Shown in pieces: positions 32,711 through 43,908 of a DNA stretch of 64,000 nt. The DNA comes from Myxocyprinus asiaticus. Lineage: Eukaryota > Chordata > Actinopteri > Cypriniformes > Catostomidae. The stretch spans positions 29,492,001 through 29,556,000 of the forward strand of contig NC_059385.1 of NCBI RefSeq assembly GCF_019703515.2, given 5' to 3'. The notes beneath the pieces were generated by a model. The model searched no databases. It had not been told where the DNA came from and worked only from the letters and a program-made list of their open reading frames with translations. A program made the translations under genes and the position numbers. Each line of letters opens with the position of its first letter. Position 1 is the stretch's first letter.

Positions 32711-34149
32711 AGGAAAGGCATCTTTAAAAAGACACGTCTTTAAAAAGATGTTCCGTGTGAGCCGCTCTTTTAGAGAAATATACTCTTTTAGAGAAATATA
32801 CTCTTATTTCTGCCGAAGCACCCAGGGGCATTCTCTGCAGTGTACCAATGCAGAGGAGGGAGAAGCCGCTGAAATGCACCGTCAGATCCAGCAGAGGTGA
32901 ATGAACAGTCGTGGGTATTCAGCTCAGTGAGCATGACCGTTCGGCTCCGAAGAGAAAATCTGAATGAGTGGTTGCATACCAGCTCCTTTTATACCCATAT
33001 ATCCGGGGGAGTGGCATGCAAATACCACTCGCCAATTTTCATTGGCCTTTTATCAAAGATCAGAGGTGTCTCGGGCTCCCAAGAGTGACTCCCTAGTGTC
33101 ACTACATCGACACAACGTCGAGTGAGTGACAGATAGGGAACTACAGGAGGGGAGGGTTCCATTTTATTAGGGATTAGGTGTAGAAGAACAGAGTAGCAGC
33201 AATCTGTTTTTATTTTGGAAGTTCTTTTTTCACATTCTCTGCCATTTTCTTTCTTTATTGACTCTTTAAGTTGTTAGGTTTAAGTTATTTGCACTTTAAG
33301 TTATGTATATATAATGTAAATGTTAAGTAAATGTTCATTTAATTTGCCATTTAAAATATATAGTTACTTTATTTTCTATTATAATTCATTGTAAGGGGTC
33401 CCCCATGTCAGATCTCGCCTAATGCGTTAATGCATGCAGAAAGGCTGCTTTAATGTTCTTAGTGATTTTACAGGTCTACAGCCAAGTGGGCCTAGTTGTA
33501 AGTGATGAGTACTAATAACCAGTGTCTTTTGGTCTCAAAATATCCATACAGTATACGGCCATATAGAGCCAGCATTGCATTTTCTCCCATTTTGTTTTAT
33601 TTTTTTCATCAAATGGTCGGTGTCCTCCTAACACAAATTCTTACATTGTAAAAAATGGTTTGTCGATAAATAAAATAAAATAAAAAAATAAATAAATAGA
33701 CTATGTGGTAACATCTACATTGACTGGTTTTATTCAAGGAAAAATGTATTATTTTCAATATTTGTTTATATTCAATATTTGACTAAATCAACCTGATTTC
33801 ATTAGATTAAAATAACGTATACATTTACAAAATATAGAAATTTAAAGATTTGAAACTTTCAGCCTTAGACTTTCCTTTTAAGCTAACATTATCAAGCCCT
33901 CATATTTCATCACATCACAAACCCGTCCCCTCCAACCACCTTGAAAATATGTCTCATTACAGAAGTAAAATGGGTTTCTAATACCGTTTAATGTGGACCT
34001 GAAGATAACAATTGCACATTTTTACTTTTAACCAGCATAATCATAAACCGACCCCATTCTACCAACAAGCACCATCCCCATCAGACATTGTTGCATCAAT
34101 TCAAACTTCATTACATTTTCCTTTGGCACTACTGATGTCACATTTAGTG

Positions 34150-34340
34150 AGCAACCTCTGAGATAGGGGCCCTGGTCTAGTGGTAAGTAGGAAGTAATCG
34201 CATTCACATAAACAATGGTGAGCAGGACTCAGAGGTTGCATTTTTGCTCTAAAATTACATTTGTATTTCACTGATATTTAGGTTTAGGTTTAGAGTCAAT
34301 AAAACATGCAATTCTACTGACAGTATTACATAATTTACTA
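34150..34340 (+). repeat. SINE-like repeat, family A, copy 3
   Basis: Read on the plus strand it has GAAGTAATCGCATTC, CAGAGGTTGCATTTTTG, TTCACTGATATTTAGGTTTAGG and AATAAAACATGCAATTC, which match the reverse complements of copies 1, 2 and 59.3 kb. Its start GGTCTAGTGGTAAG resembles a pol III A box. Same element at 39652-39842 in the second unit. Confidence 0.6.
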
Positions 34341-34379
34341 AATAATAATAATAATAATAATAAATAACTCGCTTTCTGC

Positions 34380-34860
34380 AGCAAGTCAAGTCAAATCAAG
34401 CGCTTTTCACAACACACATAATTTCAAAGCAGCTTTACAGAAAATCATACATTAACAGAAAATGAAACTGTAATATCCATAAAGTCTTAGAATCACCATT
34501 GTGTAGTTTGATTAAATATGATTGTAAATTGTGTATAAAATTAAATAATTAAATAATAATTGTATTTAGAACCCCAGTGAGCAAGCCGAAGGCGACTGTG
34601 GCAAGGAACAAAAACTCCATAAGATGTTTGGTTAATGGAGAAAAATAACCTTGCGAGAAACCAGACTCACTGTGGGGCCAGTTCCCCTCTGGCAGCACCC
34701 TGTGGACATTTCACCTGGAAACTAGAGTTCATCAAATACATCTTTGCCCACATGATTCATGCACCATATCTTGAGCACTGTAAGAATTCTTTGAAGTTAC
34801 ATATCTGGGGTTTAATAATCAGCAATCAAAAACTGATCAGGCCTCTTTGATTAGTGACAT
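34380..34860 (+). repeat. Unclassified dispersed fish repeat
   Basis: The block AAGCGCTTTTCACAACACAC...AAGCAGCTTTACAGAAAATC...CCAGTGAGCAAGCCGAAGG...AATAACCTTGCGAGAAACC is a recurring, recognisable layout in fish genomes. No coding capacity. Class unknown. Repeated at 39882-40362. Confidence 0.45.
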
Positions 34861-35407
34861 CAAGCATCCCTCTTTTTTCTATTGAAGACAGATCCTCATG
34901 GCAGTAACAGCAGTTCTTCAGGTCAGAAATCCAGGTACAAACACTACAAGTGATGTACTCTACACTTTGATGATCAGTCTACCTCTGTCGTATTGTACAA
35001 ATTCATTTTATCTTACCCAGTGGCGGATCCTGGCATAGGCGATATAGGCAGTCACCTAGAGCGGAAATGTTTTCTTGGGCGGCACGACAGGGTGCCTGCC
35101 CCGCTACCCCTGCACAGCCACATATCTCGCAATATTGCAATGGGAGAAAGGTGCCCCGAATTATGCAGCTCGTAAGATCGTGATGGGAGATGGGGCCCCT
35201 CTCCTGAATCGTACCGCTATGCCCCCACACATTGCTCACAAGATCGTGATGGGAGAAATGTGCCCAGATTTTTTTTTGACAGGCTACTCAGCCTTAAAGG
35301 CTCTATATAGTTAGAATGTAAGACAACCATGAAACATCGCCTCAGTGGTCTTGAAATAATTAGTATCAACCATGTGATTCATTGATGATTTTGCATCAAT
35401 GAAAATT

Positions 35408-37932
35408 TCATGGTTACTTGCATAACCTCCATTCCCTGATGGAGGGAACGAGACGTTGTGTCGATGTAGTGACACTAGGGTTCACTCTTGGGAGCCCGAG
35501 ACACCTCTGGTCTTTGATAAAAGGCCAATGAAAATTGGCGAGTGGTATTTGCATGCCACTCCCCCGGACATACGGGTATAAAAGGAGCTGGTATGCAACC
35601 ACTCATTCAGGTTTTATGCTGAGGAGCCGAGACAAGGTCCTGCCATTTCAGCGGGTAGTTCAGCGTTGTGGCAGGAGGGACACAATATCTCATTCTCTCC
35701 ATCAGGGAACGGAGTTTACGCAAGTAACCATGATGTGCGTGCGATCCAAATAGATGCGTAAAGAGTGCACCGGACACAGCAACGACAGGGCTGGGTTTGC
35801 CTCCTCCTGGGGCAGCGCTCGCAGATGCACCACCTGGTCCCTAAAAGGGGTCGTGGGAACCTTGGGCACTTAGCCCGGTCAGGGTGTCAAGATCACGTGA
35901 GAGTAGCCCGGACCAAACTCCAGGAACATTTCGCTGACAGAGAACGCTTGCAGGTCTCCTACCCTCTTGATGGAAGTGAGCGCAGTCAGGAGAGCAGTCT
36001 TCAAGGAAACTGCTCTTGCTGAACTCTTGGGTACTGCAGTCACTTGGCATGCAGTGCAATTAAATGCAAATGTAACAAAAGATTCTCCTCCTGGCCCTCG
36101 ACCAGGGGATGGAGTGGTCTGCTTACCAGCTCCAGAGCAGTGGGTTTTGTCATCCCTGGGTCGCCCGTCTCAGGGGCACTTCGAAGCCTTTCGTGGGTTC
36201 TTGGCGGCAGCAAGACGGGTGGCATCTGCTTCCTGCGGTGGGCTCCAGGGGTGGGCTGTGGCAGAGCCAGTGCAGTCACCGCAGGGGGACGCCCTTGGTG
36301 ATGAGCAGACGGGGTGCGGGATCTTGAGCCGTATAACCTCAGTCTACTGCTTCACCGCTGAGAACTGCTGGGCAAAGTCCTCGGTGTCGCCGGACTGGCC
36401 AACTTGAGAAATGGGGGCAGCAAGGAACCGTGCCTTCTCTGCCTCTCCCATTTCTACCAGTTTGAGCCAAAGGCGGCGCTCCTGGACCACCAAGGTGGAC
36501 ATCGCCCATCCGCCGTGACCTTCGTCACCCGGAGAGCGAGGTCAGTCACCGAGCGCAGCTCCTACATCAATCCAGGGGCGGAACTACCCTTGTGCAGTTC
36601 CTTTAGCACCTTGGCAGACTTGCAGGAGAGCCATGGTGTGCAAGGCGGAGGCGGCTTGTCCAGCAGTACCATAGGCCTTGGCCGTCAGAGACGACGTAAA
36701 CCTACAGGCCTTGGATGGGAGCTTTGGGCGCCCGCGCCAGGTGGCGCCACTCTGTGGGCATAGGTTCACCGCGAGTGCCTTTATCCACCGGGGGGATTGC
36801 CGAATAGCCCTTGGCCGCCACACCATTGAGGGTAGTGAGGGCGGGGGAAGCTGAAAGATTGGGACCGGGCAGTAAAAATTGCCTCCCACGACCTTGTCAG
36901 CTCTTCATGCACTTCCGGGAAGAAAGGAACGGTGGCAGGGCATGGCTTTGAGCAGTGCCACAAGCCCAGGAACCAATCATCGAGCCGCGAGGGTTCAGGG
37001 GAGAACAGAGGGTTCCGCTCTAGCCCGATGCTCGCGACTGCCCGGGAAAGCATGTCCTCAACTCCACGTCAGCCTGTGACTGGGCAACTGCACCCGAAGG
37101 GAGGAGCACAGCTGAGGCTTCCGTGTCCGACTGGATGAGCCCACTCTCCAATGCTGCGTTCGAGAGCTCATCACTTTCACGGGCTCCGAATAAGAGGTTG
37201 AATTCGCCGTGAGACGAGCCGGCGGACTCATCCGGAAGCCCGATCGGGGCAGATGAGCGTGCTGGGTAATGGGAATCCCAGTGGAGGCGGTCCCATTGGG
37301 GTACCCTGGGAGCTTCTAGGGTGGCTTGCTTTCTTACGAAGTTAAGCCGCGACCGCATCGTTTGCATGGACATGTTCTCGCAATGAGTACATGACCCATC
37401 CACGAACGCTGTCTCTGTGTGAGCAGTGCCCAGACACAAAAGACAGTGATCGTGACCGTCAGAAGGCAAGAGATAACGAGCACAACCAGGAATAACACAC
37501 AAAGGAAAGGCATCTTTAAAAAGACACGTCTTTAAAAAGATGTTCCGTGTGAGCCGCTCTTTTAGAGAAATATACTCTTTTAGAGAAATATACTCTTATT
37601 TCTGCCGAAGCACCCAGGGGCATTCTCTGCAGTGTACCAATGCAGAGGAGGGAGAAGCCGCTGAAATGCACCGTCAGATCCAGCAGAGGTGAATGAACAG
37701 TCGTGGGTATTCAGCTCAGTGAGCATGACCGTTCGGCTCCGAAGAGAAAATCTGAATGAGTGGTTGCATACCAGCTCCTTTTATGCCCATATATCCGGGG
37801 GAGTGGCATGCAAATACCACTCGCCAATTTTCATTGGCCTTTTATCAAAGATCAGAGGTGTCTCGGGCTCCCAAGAGTGACCCCTAGTGTCACTACATCG
37901 ACACAACGTCGAGTGAGTGACAGATAGGGAAC
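35408..37932 (-). mobile_element. Internally deleted DIRS derivative, minus orientation (copy A')
   Basis: Same structure as 30617-33141: terminal repeats, ORF1 head, no RT-RNase H, partial recombinase and only half of the internal complementary region (35682-35735). Confidence 0.85.
37020..37502 (-). CDS. DIRS ORF1 (gag-like) fragment, 160 aa, copy A'
   Basis: Identical in sequence to the 160-residue frame at 32228-32710 as far as I can see: Met, CVIPGCARYL, GHDHCLLCLG, then ARSSAPIGLPDES and LLFGARESDEL. A relict ORF of the derivative element. Confidence 0.6.
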   Translation of the reverse strand: MCVIPGCARYLLPSDGHDHCLLCLGTAHTETAFVDGSCTHCENMSMQTMRSRLNFVRKQATLEAPRVPQWDRLHWDSHYPARSSAPIGLPDESAGSSHGEFNLLFGARESDELSNAALESGLIQSDTEASAVLLPSGAVAQSQADVELRTCFPGQSRASG

Positions 37933-38211
37933 TACAGGAGGGGAGGGTTCCATTTTATTAGGGATTAGGTGTAGAAGAACAGAGTAGCAGCAATCTGTTT
38001 TTATTTTGGAAGTTCTTTTTTCACATTCTCTGCCATTTTCTTTCTTTATTGACTCTTTAAGTTGTTAGGTTTAAGTTATTTGCACTTTAAGTTATGTATA
38101 TATAATGTAAATGTTAAGTAAATGTTCATTTAATTTGCCATTTAAAATATATAGTTACTTTATTTTCTATTATAATTCATTGTAAGGGGTCCCCCATGTC
38201 AGATCTCGCCT

Positions 38212-38930
38212 AGGGCACCAAGTAAGACAGAACCACCACTGACCTTACCTTTAAAAAAAAAAAAAAAAAAAAACTTTTTTTATGGAATATTTGTTCTACT
38301 CTTTTTTATTAATAAACAAATTGGTTTTTATGTAAATCATACGTTTTTAAGCGTCCAAATATATTATGGTGAATGTCTGACAGAATGAGATGCTCTGATT
38401 TTGCATTACTTGAAGTGATATTAAAATTGTATGGTATTTTTATAATACTTAACAAGATGTGTAACAAATGCCTTTGTAATTCTATTCACCCCTTCACCAA
38501 AGAATTATGCTCAAATTACACTGTGAGAAAAGATTAAAGTTGCGTTTGTTCTTTTTTCTTCTAGACTAGGCTAAAACTGAAACACAAAGCCTTATGTCAA
38601 ATAGTAATAAGAATGCAGAATAAACTCTGCTGAGAAAACTGTGATTTTCAGCAAAAACAGGACCCCTTGTTAAATTTGCAGTCTGATTACTGAAGTGACC
38701 TGCAATAGTCATCTGATTAATGACCTGTGCCTAAGAGCCTAAGAGCCAGCAGAAAAATATGCATTTAGATGACATTTAATGAGATATGCATAATTTCATC
38801 TTCATGGTATGGATCACAGTGTTCATAGAGCATCATTCAGCACTTGATTAATGATCTCAACATATGGAATGCAGCTATCTGTGTTTCTGTAGCAAAGGTC
38901 GCTGTGCTCTCAAACAGAAATATCCAGCCT
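38212..38930 (+). other. Segment C, present only in second unit
   Basis: Holds the right end of the hAT-type element (to 38241), a poly-A run near 38253-38273 and otherwise unrecognised AT-rich DNA. No coding frame. Confidence 0.6.
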
Positions 38931-39651
38931 AATGCATGCAGAAAGGCTGCTTTAATGTTCTTAGTGATTTTACAGGTCTACAGCCAAGTGGGCCTAGTTG
39001 TAAGTGATGAGTACTAATAACCAGTGTCTTTTGGTCTCAAAATATCCATACAGTATACGGCCATATAGAGCCAGCATTGCATTTTCTCCCATTTTGTTTT
39101 ATTTTTTTCATCAAATGGTCGGTGTCCTCCTAACACAAATTCTTACATTGTAAAAAATGGTTTGTCGATAAATAAAATAAAATAAAAAAATAAATAAATA
39201 GACTATGTGGTAACATCTACATTGACTGGTTTTATTCAAGGAAAAATGTATTATTTTCAATATTTGTTTATATTCAATATTTGACTAAATCAACCTGATT
39301 TCATTAGATTAAAATAACGTATACATTTACAAAATATAGAAATTTAAAGATTTGAAACTTTCAGCCTTAGACTTTCCTTTTAAGCTAACATTATCAAGCC
39401 CTCATATTTCATCACATCACAAACCCGTCCCCTCCAACCACCTTGAAAATATGTCTCATTACAGAAGTAAAATGGGTTTCTAATACCGTTTAATGTGGAC
39501 CTGAAGATAACAATTGCACATTTTTACTTTTAACCAGCATAATCATAAACCGACCCCATTCTACCAACAAGCACCATCCCCATCAGACATTGTTGCATCA
39601 ATTCAAACTTCATTACATTTTCCTTTGGCACTACTGATGTCACATTTAGTG

Positions 39652-39842
39652 AGCAACCTCTGAGATAGGGGCCCTGGTCTAGTGGTAAGTAGGAAGTAAT
39701 CGCATTCACATAAACAATGGTGAGCAGGACTCAGAGGTTGCATTTTTGCTCTAAAATTACATTTGTATTTCACTGATATTTAGGTTTAGGTTTAGAGTCA
39801 ATAAAACATGCAATTCTACTGACAGTATTACATAATTTACTA
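39652..39842 (+). repeat. SINE-like repeat, family A, copy 4 (duplicate of copy 3)
   Basis: The counterpart of 34150-34340 inside B'. Same blocks and same orientation. Confidence 0.6.
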
Positions 39843-39881
39843 AATAATAATAATAATAATAATAAATAACTCGCTTTCTGC

Positions 39882-40362
39882 AGCAAGTCAAGTCAAATCA
39901 AGCGCTTTTCACAACACACATAATTTCAAAGCAGCTTTACAGAAAATCATACATTAACAGAAAATGAAACTGTAATATCCATAAAGTCTTAGAATCACCA
40001 TTGTGTAGTTTGATTAAATATGATTGTAAATTGTGTATAAAATTAAATAATTAAATAATAATTGTATTTAGAACCCCAGTGAGCAAGCCGAAGGCGACTG
40101 TGGCAAGGAACAAAAACTCCATAAGATGTTTGGTTAATGGAGAAAAATAACCTTGCGAGAAACCAGACTCACTGTGGGGCCAGTTCCCCTCTGGCAGCAC
40201 CCTGTGGACATTTCACCTGGAAACTAGAGTTCATCAAATACATCTTTGCCCACATGATTCATGCACCATATCTTGAGCACTGTAAGAATTCTTTGAAGTT
40301 ACATATCTGGGGTTTAATAATCAGCAATCAAAAACTGATCAGGCCTCTTTGATTAGTGACAT
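39882..40362 (+). repeat. Unclassified dispersed fish repeat, duplicate
   Basis: Counterpart of 34380-34860 inside B'. Confidence 0.45.
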
Positions 40363-40496
40363 CAAGCATCCCTCTTTTTTCTATTGAAGACAGATCCTCA
40401 TGGCAGTAACAGCAGTTCTTCAGGTCAGAAATCCAGGTACAAACACTACAAGTGATGTACTCTACACTTTGATGATCAGTCTACCTCTGTCGTATT

Positions 40497-41743
40497 TCAG
40501 GTACTAGGCTCTTTTGAAGTCCCACAGATGAAAGTTTGAAGACAGGAGAAGCTTTTTGTTGTCTCGCCTCATATAAATGGGAGGCAGAACATACAAAGGC
40601 GATGTTTGTTGAGAGCCAATGTCAAGAGATTTGTGTTCACAGCAGAAAATGTAAGCATCCTATACAAGGTAACTTTCAAGGATTGTGCATATCAAAGACG
40701 TCTCTCTGCATCAAAGCCTTTTCTATGACTTGTCTAACTAAATACTTCAGATTTGTGTGTGTTAATGTTCTGTGGGAGTGTAGATAAAATAACAATGTTG
40801 ATTGATGTATTTCATCATAGAAACTCTTAGAAGAAGTCGCTAAACTTCTAGGTGGGGAAAAATTACACAACTTTACAATTATTTTTTTTAATTTTTTCCC
40901 AGAGATGATATGGAATGCATTGCTTATTTAGTCTGCATAAAGTATAACAGATGGACCATAAAACGTAATAATGTAAAATATTTTATATGGAGTTTTTATA
41001 AGGAAAATTAACTTACATTTTACCATACGAAGCTAGTTTGACAATAACCACTGAAATATGTGAATCTTGAGAACTTCTGCCAAATTGGGAGGTTTAAATT
41101 AGATTATGCACAGATAATGGCAAATAAGTGTTTAATAAGCATTTATTGCTCATGGGAACGTGTACAATCAAGCCACAGTACTGGACACGTAACACATAAC
41201 ACTTAAGAGAGAATCTCGTTGTAACTACCCTGAGTGTATAGAAGGGGCAGGACATGAAATTGTGTCGTACAGATACAATGCTTAGCTTATAGGAAGCGTA
41301 TAAGAAATCAATGTTTAAATTTGCCTTTAAGAGGGCTCCAAGCGGACCTAGTAGAGCACAGCCAGGTGCACAGTCCAGCAGTAAAACAGTTAGCTGAGTT
41401 TCGCTAAGGGAAACAGCGCATATCTATCTTTTAACCAGAGAATGAGTGTCTTAGGTGTGACCAAGACACAAGTATATTAATATATTTGTGTGGGAAACAC
41501 AGTAAATATATATTCAAGCAGTATGGCCCGAGTGTGGCAATGCTTTACATTTGAATGTCTAAAGCACAGACGAGACATAAGAGATATTGCATGTAGTGTA
41601 ATTAGGCAGTATAAACGAAGTATGACGGTGCTTAACATGAAGGGCCGAGTATTGCATTGTTGAATAGAAAATGCTAGGCGGAAATAGGAGAGCACAGGCA
41701 CGTGCGGTCCGGTAGCGAAGTGAATTCATAGAGTCCTCAAAGC
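40497..41743. other. No feature recognised
   Basis: Open frames at 40536-40787 (+) and 41559-41888 (-) show no domain; part of the latter runs into the DIRS fragment. The segment 41200-41740 may be a decayed end of the DIRS lineage that follows, but I could not match ends. Confidence 0.35.
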
Positions 41744-41809
41744 GGACCTTAGAACACAATGAATTAATGCTGCTGCACAGACAATATCTGTGAAGGCACT
41801 GAATGCATG

Positions 41810-42370
41810 TCAAGGTTCTAAAATCGTGCAAAGGTGCTGGGCAAAGCCCAACCCGCCGCCAGGCATATTTCTTGTATGGACACACCATTTTCCCATGCCC
41901 AAGAGGCGGCCATACCTCTCATTGAGTGGGCCTGAATGCCAATAGGGCATTGGGTTCCCTGATATTTGTACACCAGTGTTATAGCATCGACAATCTAATG
42001 TGAAAGTCTCTGTTTTGAGACTGGCATGCCTTTCGAGCGACCTCCGAAACAGACAAAAAGCTGGTCCGTTTGTCTGAATTGGCTTATGTGGGACACATAC
42101 AGTAGGTGTGTAGCGCTCTGTCTGGACAGAGCGTATGAAGGGTGCGTTGCTCTTCCGACTGGAAGGGAGGGGGGTAAAGGCTTGTAAAGTGACTACCTGT
42201 GCCTTAAAGGGGGTAGAGAGCACTTTGGGTATATAAACTTTTTTTGGTCTCAGCGTGGCTCTAGATTTCAGACAGAAGCTGTGCATTGAGAATGCCTGCA
42301 GATCACTCACCCTCTTAACGGACGCCAGGGCGAGTAAGAGAGCGCAGATCGATAGTCTTGATCGGTTCAA
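41810..42370 (-). pseudogene. DIRS tyrosine recombinase fragment (second lineage)
   Basis: The frame begins CALLLALASVKRVSDLQAFSM and continues KVYIPKVLSTPFKAQVVTLQAF. This matches the catalytic-domain start of the 12.5-kb element (TALTSIKKVGDLQAFSV and YVPKVPTTPFRDQVV) with the key Lys/Arg-x-x-Asp-Leu-Gln pattern. The later part, with the His-Gly box and the Tyr, is not readable in this frame; HSGPLNERYGRLLG may be a degraded remnant. Non-functional. Confidence 0.7.
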
Positions 42371-42768
42371 AGAGGGACCTTAGAACACAATGAATTAATG
42401 CTGTCCATATCAGCGCATTCAGCACCAAGGCCTGGTCCCATGTAGGGATTGTAGCTGGGCGGGGAGGATTCAATCACCTCGCGCCTCTTAGAAAGCTGAC
42501 AACTGCCCATGTTTTTCGGGCAAACGGCCGGTTCAGATAGACCCTGAGGGGCCTGGGGAGTAGAGTGCTGCCATTTCGTGGGGCGCTGCGCTGAAGTGGA
42601 GTGTGAGTGGCTGGGCTGAGTGGCGGTACTGCCTCGTTTAGGCATGAAATGCTTAATAGCCTGCTGCTGTTTTTGGGCTGTCTGGAAATGCTCCGATAGG
42701 GCTTCCACTGCGTTGCCGAAGAGACCAGCGGGGGATTCTGGTGCATCAAGGAGGGCCGACTTCCCCAT
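42367..42768 (-). pseudogene. DIRS ORF1 middle fragment (second lineage)
   Basis: A 133-residue frame: ALLDAPESPAGLFGNAVEAL followed by EHFQTAQKQQQAIKHFMPKR and Ser/Pro-rich sequence. The pattern of a helix followed by a Gln/Pro-rich tail fits the middle of DIRS ORF1 (compare the AGLFGDTVEVAQQFL-like run in the 12.5-kb element near 14020-14060). The end of the frame comes from the 29-bp repeat. Confidence 0.5.
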
Positions 42769-43581
42769 CGTGCATGTCGGTCAGCGTCAGACAAAGGTGA
42801 CAGTCTAGGATGACCAGATTTCCCATGGAGCGCTCAATCGCTCCAGCGGTGGCCTTTGTTGCTCTTAGCACCAAATCGCTCGTGACGCAAAGTTCTTTAA
42901 ACATGGTCGGGTCGGGACCAGATTTATAATTTTTTTTTTTACATTTTGGCCTAGTAGACCTGAAGCACTGCCTTCGTGTGCAAGGTGGCACCAGCTTTGC
43001 CAGCGGTATTATTGGCGCATCCCGCTAGTGTCGAAGTAAGCCAGCATGGCTTAGATGGGAGCAGTAGTCAGGATCTTAGGCCAGTTTGAATCGAGGGACA
43101 TAAGTGGGCTGCTACTGCCTGTTCAACGGGGGGAAGTGAGTCATATCCCATTTGGTCTCCATGGTCGACGGAAGTAAAGGCTGCTGTATTGGAGAGGTGC
43201 AGCCTCACTGAGTATAGTGCACTCCACGATTTGGAGAGTTCAGCTTGGACCTCTGGGAAAAATGGGCCAGGTCTGTGCAGGGCGGTCTTAATTTTGGCGG
43301 CCCGGCAAAAACCACTTATCCAGCCGAGAATGAGTTGGCTCTAGCGGATGTAACCATTCGAGCTCCAGCTCATCTATAGCCTTAGTGAGAATGCAGACAA
43401 GCTCCGCATCCACCATCGAAGAACAGTCTCCACCTCTTAAGAAACGTCCTCCATTGATGTGGACGAGGTGACAGTGTCTGAAGCCGTGAGAGATATGGCA
43501 TCATCATTCTCCTCTTCTTCTCCATGTTGACCGCTGCCGAACTGCACGGGGGCGGAAGCACCATCGGGTGGGCGAAGACTT

Positions 43582-43908
43582 TTAGTGAACAGGACGGGGG
43601 AAGATGAGCAGGACCTGAGCCAGCGGTACAGCCTCACAATCTGTTTGCTCCATATCCTCGCCTTGAGTATCCTTGTTCCCCAGGTCCTCGAGGGACGGGG
43701 GAGGCAACGGAGCGAGAGCGGTCGGGTCATTGCGCTTAAGCAGAGCTATCTGAGTGCGGAGCATTTTGAGGCACATTGCTTCGCAGTGTGGGCATTCAGC
43801 CTCGACCAGCACTGCTTCTGCATGGGTGCAGCCCAGACAGAACACACAGTTATTGTAGCCATCAGACGTGGGAATAATTGTCCCACATCTGCAGTTACGT
43901 GATGGCAT
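43582..43908 (-). pseudogene. DIRS ORF1 head with Cys/His pattern (second lineage)
   Basis: From Met at 43908 the frame reads MPSRNCRCGTIIPTSDGYNNC then VFCLGCTHAEAVLVEAECPHCEAM. The Cys/His spacing resembles the head of ORF1 in the other DIRS copies (CVIPGCARYL / GHDHCLSCLGTAHAE), with an additional C-P-H-C pair. The open frame extends upstream to 44154, but the resemblance starts at 43908. It stops at 43582, after which ORF1 pieces continue in other frames. Confidence 0.6.

Larger units (their letters stand above)
30617..33141 (-). mobile_element. Internally deleted DIRS derivative, minus orientation (copy A)
   Basis: On the minus strand it starts GTTCCCTATCTGTCAC (33141) and ends AACCATGA (30617), as in the 12.5-18.8 kb element. 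It keeps the terminal repeats, ORF1 and parts of the recombinase but lacks RT-RNase H: DNA like 14.38 kb is joined to DNA like 17.03 kb near 31225. It also lacks the recombinase end, the following region and the left half of the internal complementary region. Only the half complementary to the right end remains (30891-30944). It cannot move on its own. Confidence 0.85.
30227..33420 (+). mobile_element. hAT-type element, right end deleted (first unit)
   Basis: The left end CAGTGGCGGATCC is preceded by ATCTTACC. The right inverted end present in the second unit is lost in the 719-bp deletion. Inside lies the DIRS derivative 30617-33141. Confidence 0.75.
30203..34994 (+). repeat. Tandem duplication, first unit (A-B)
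   Basis: 30203-33420 (A) corresponds to 34994-38211 (A'), and 33429-34994 (B) to 38931-40496 (B'). I saw only two one-base indels and one substitution in A, and no differences in B while reading. Relative to the second unit, 719 bp (38212-38930) are missing and replaced by the 8 bp AATGCGTT (33421-33428). The join between units is at 34994/34995. Confidence 0.9.
33429..34994 (+). repeat. Duplicated segment B
   Basis: Contains (AAT)n at about 34341-34362, a family A SINE-like copy and a dispersed repeat (34380-34860), but no gene. Identical in layout to 38931-40496. Confidence 0.85.
35018..38241 (+). mobile_element. hAT-type element carrying a DIRS derivative
   Basis: The ends are CAGTGGCGGATCC (35018) and, in reverse, CAGTGGTGGTTCTG (38241). 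The flanks ATCTTACC (35010-35017) and ACCTTACC (38242-38249) agree at seven of eight bases, the hAT duplication length. There is no transposase frame. The DIRS derivative 35408-37932 is inserted in it. Confidence 0.75.
34995..40496 (+). repeat. Tandem duplication, second unit (A'-C-B')
   Basis: Second unit of the direct duplication. A' 34995-38211, unique C 38212-38930, B' 38931-40496. Only this unit has C, including the right end of the hAT-type element. Differences from the first unit seen by eye: an extra G in the G run near 36789, CC for TCC near 37878, and G for A at about 37785. Confidence 0.9.

Noticed and set aside
34995..40496. CRISPR-like or satellite array
   Set aside because: The repetition is one long duplication of 4.8-5.5 kb, not short regularly spaced repeats.
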